A stretch of 54,769 bases of DNA from JBMTVT01 sp049451635 (GTDB lineage Bacteria; Bacteroidota; Bacteroidia; Flavobacteriales; Flavobacteriaceae). The position numbers and the translations under genes were made by a program. Positions 54,734 through 54,769 of the stretch are shown here, piece by piece. Where the stretch lies: positions 1 through 54,769 of the forward strand of contig JBMTVT010000004.1 in the NCBI GenBank assembly GCA_049451635.1, given 5' to 3'. The notes under the pieces were generated by a model. That model was given only the letters and a program-made list of their open reading frames with translations. It was not told where the DNA came from and ran no database searches. The stretch's first letter is position 1. Every line of letters begins with the position of its first letter.

Positions 54734-54769
54734 ATGAGAAAGCAGTTTTTGTTTTTTGTTACCCTATTT
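54734..54769 (+). CDS. Start of a secreted or membrane protein, cut by the window end
   Basis: ATG 54734 opens a frame reading MRKQFLFFVTLF, the beginning of a signal peptide or membrane helix, to the last base. It lies 15 bases after the DUF151 gene, so they are probably co-transcribed. In related genomes a nucleoside transporter can follow this gene, but 12 residues cannot confirm that. Confidence 0.5.
   Translation, partial: MRKQFLFFVTLF

Noticed and set aside
1..54769. CRISPR arrays, integrases, intact insertion sequences or prophage genes
   Set aside because: No regularly spaced repeats, transposase motifs or phage structural genes were seen on either strand.

Overview
The window comes from an AT-rich member of the Bacteroidetes, almost certainly a marine or aquatic Flavobacteriaceae. 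The signs are promoters of the TTG-N19/20-TAnnTTTG type, GLPGLI and CarboxypepD_reg/outer-membrane-barrel proteins, a K+-dependent membrane pyrophosphatase, short LeuA, class II IlvC, and N-acyl-ornithine type arginine genes. There is no phage, integrase, intact insertion sequence or CRISPR array. Most of it is core amino-acid biosynthesis, interrupted by small islands of decaying accessory genes.

Layout. 1-1.0 kb: an accessory scrap with a DUF3883 nuclease-like gene. 1.0-7.2 kb (minus): a methionine unit, metY, then one 1133-residue polypeptide joining homoserine acyltransferase, aspartate kinase and homoserine dehydrogenase, then metZ. A SAM-I (S-box) riboswitch at about 7.07-7.18 kb precedes the unit. 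7.3-11.3 kb: a helical-repeat protein diverging from leuA-leuB. 11.4-13.1 kb: two adjacent pseudogenes (SGNH hydrolase, M1 peptidase). 13.2-17.4 kb: soluble and membrane pyrophosphatases, then an App1-type phosphatase. 17.4-24.3 kb: deoxynucleoside kinase, a secreted protein, a GLPGLI plus outer-membrane-barrel pair with an upstream GLPGLI relic, tRNA-Tyr, polyphosphate glucokinase and a broken DoxX-like gene. 24.4-35.3 kb (minus): an eleven-gene arginine and proline operon, with a candidate structured leader upstream. 35.7-37.5 kb: a wrecked sugar-catabolism island in which one deletion has removed the 5' halves of two divergent genes. 37.6-39.7 kb: azurin and a GapN-like dehydrogenase. 39.8-46.6 kb (minus): ilvD-ilvB-ilvN-ilvC-ilvA. 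47.0-48.4 kb: metK behind a leader resembling a SAM-II (long-loop) riboswitch. 48.5-54.8 kb: a DUF5686 outer-membrane protein, the pyruvate dehydrogenase E1 beta subunit, etfB-etfA, a DUF151 nuclease-like protein and the first codons of a secreted protein.

How it fits together. Aspartate is taken to homocysteine by the methionine unit and SAM is made by MetK; each transcript appears to carry its own class of SAM-sensing leader. IlvA/B/N/C/D with LeuA/B cover most of branched-chain synthesis (leuC and leuD are not here). The arg/pro operon covers glutamate to arginine through N-acylated intermediates, and glutamate to proline.

The observations most worth checking are the MetX-AK-HSD three-enzyme fusion, the two SAM riboswitch classes with a possible anti-aptamer helix before metK, the structured leader and GC-rich patch upstream of the arginine operon, and the clustered gene decay. 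I did not find a clear new defence or mobile system.
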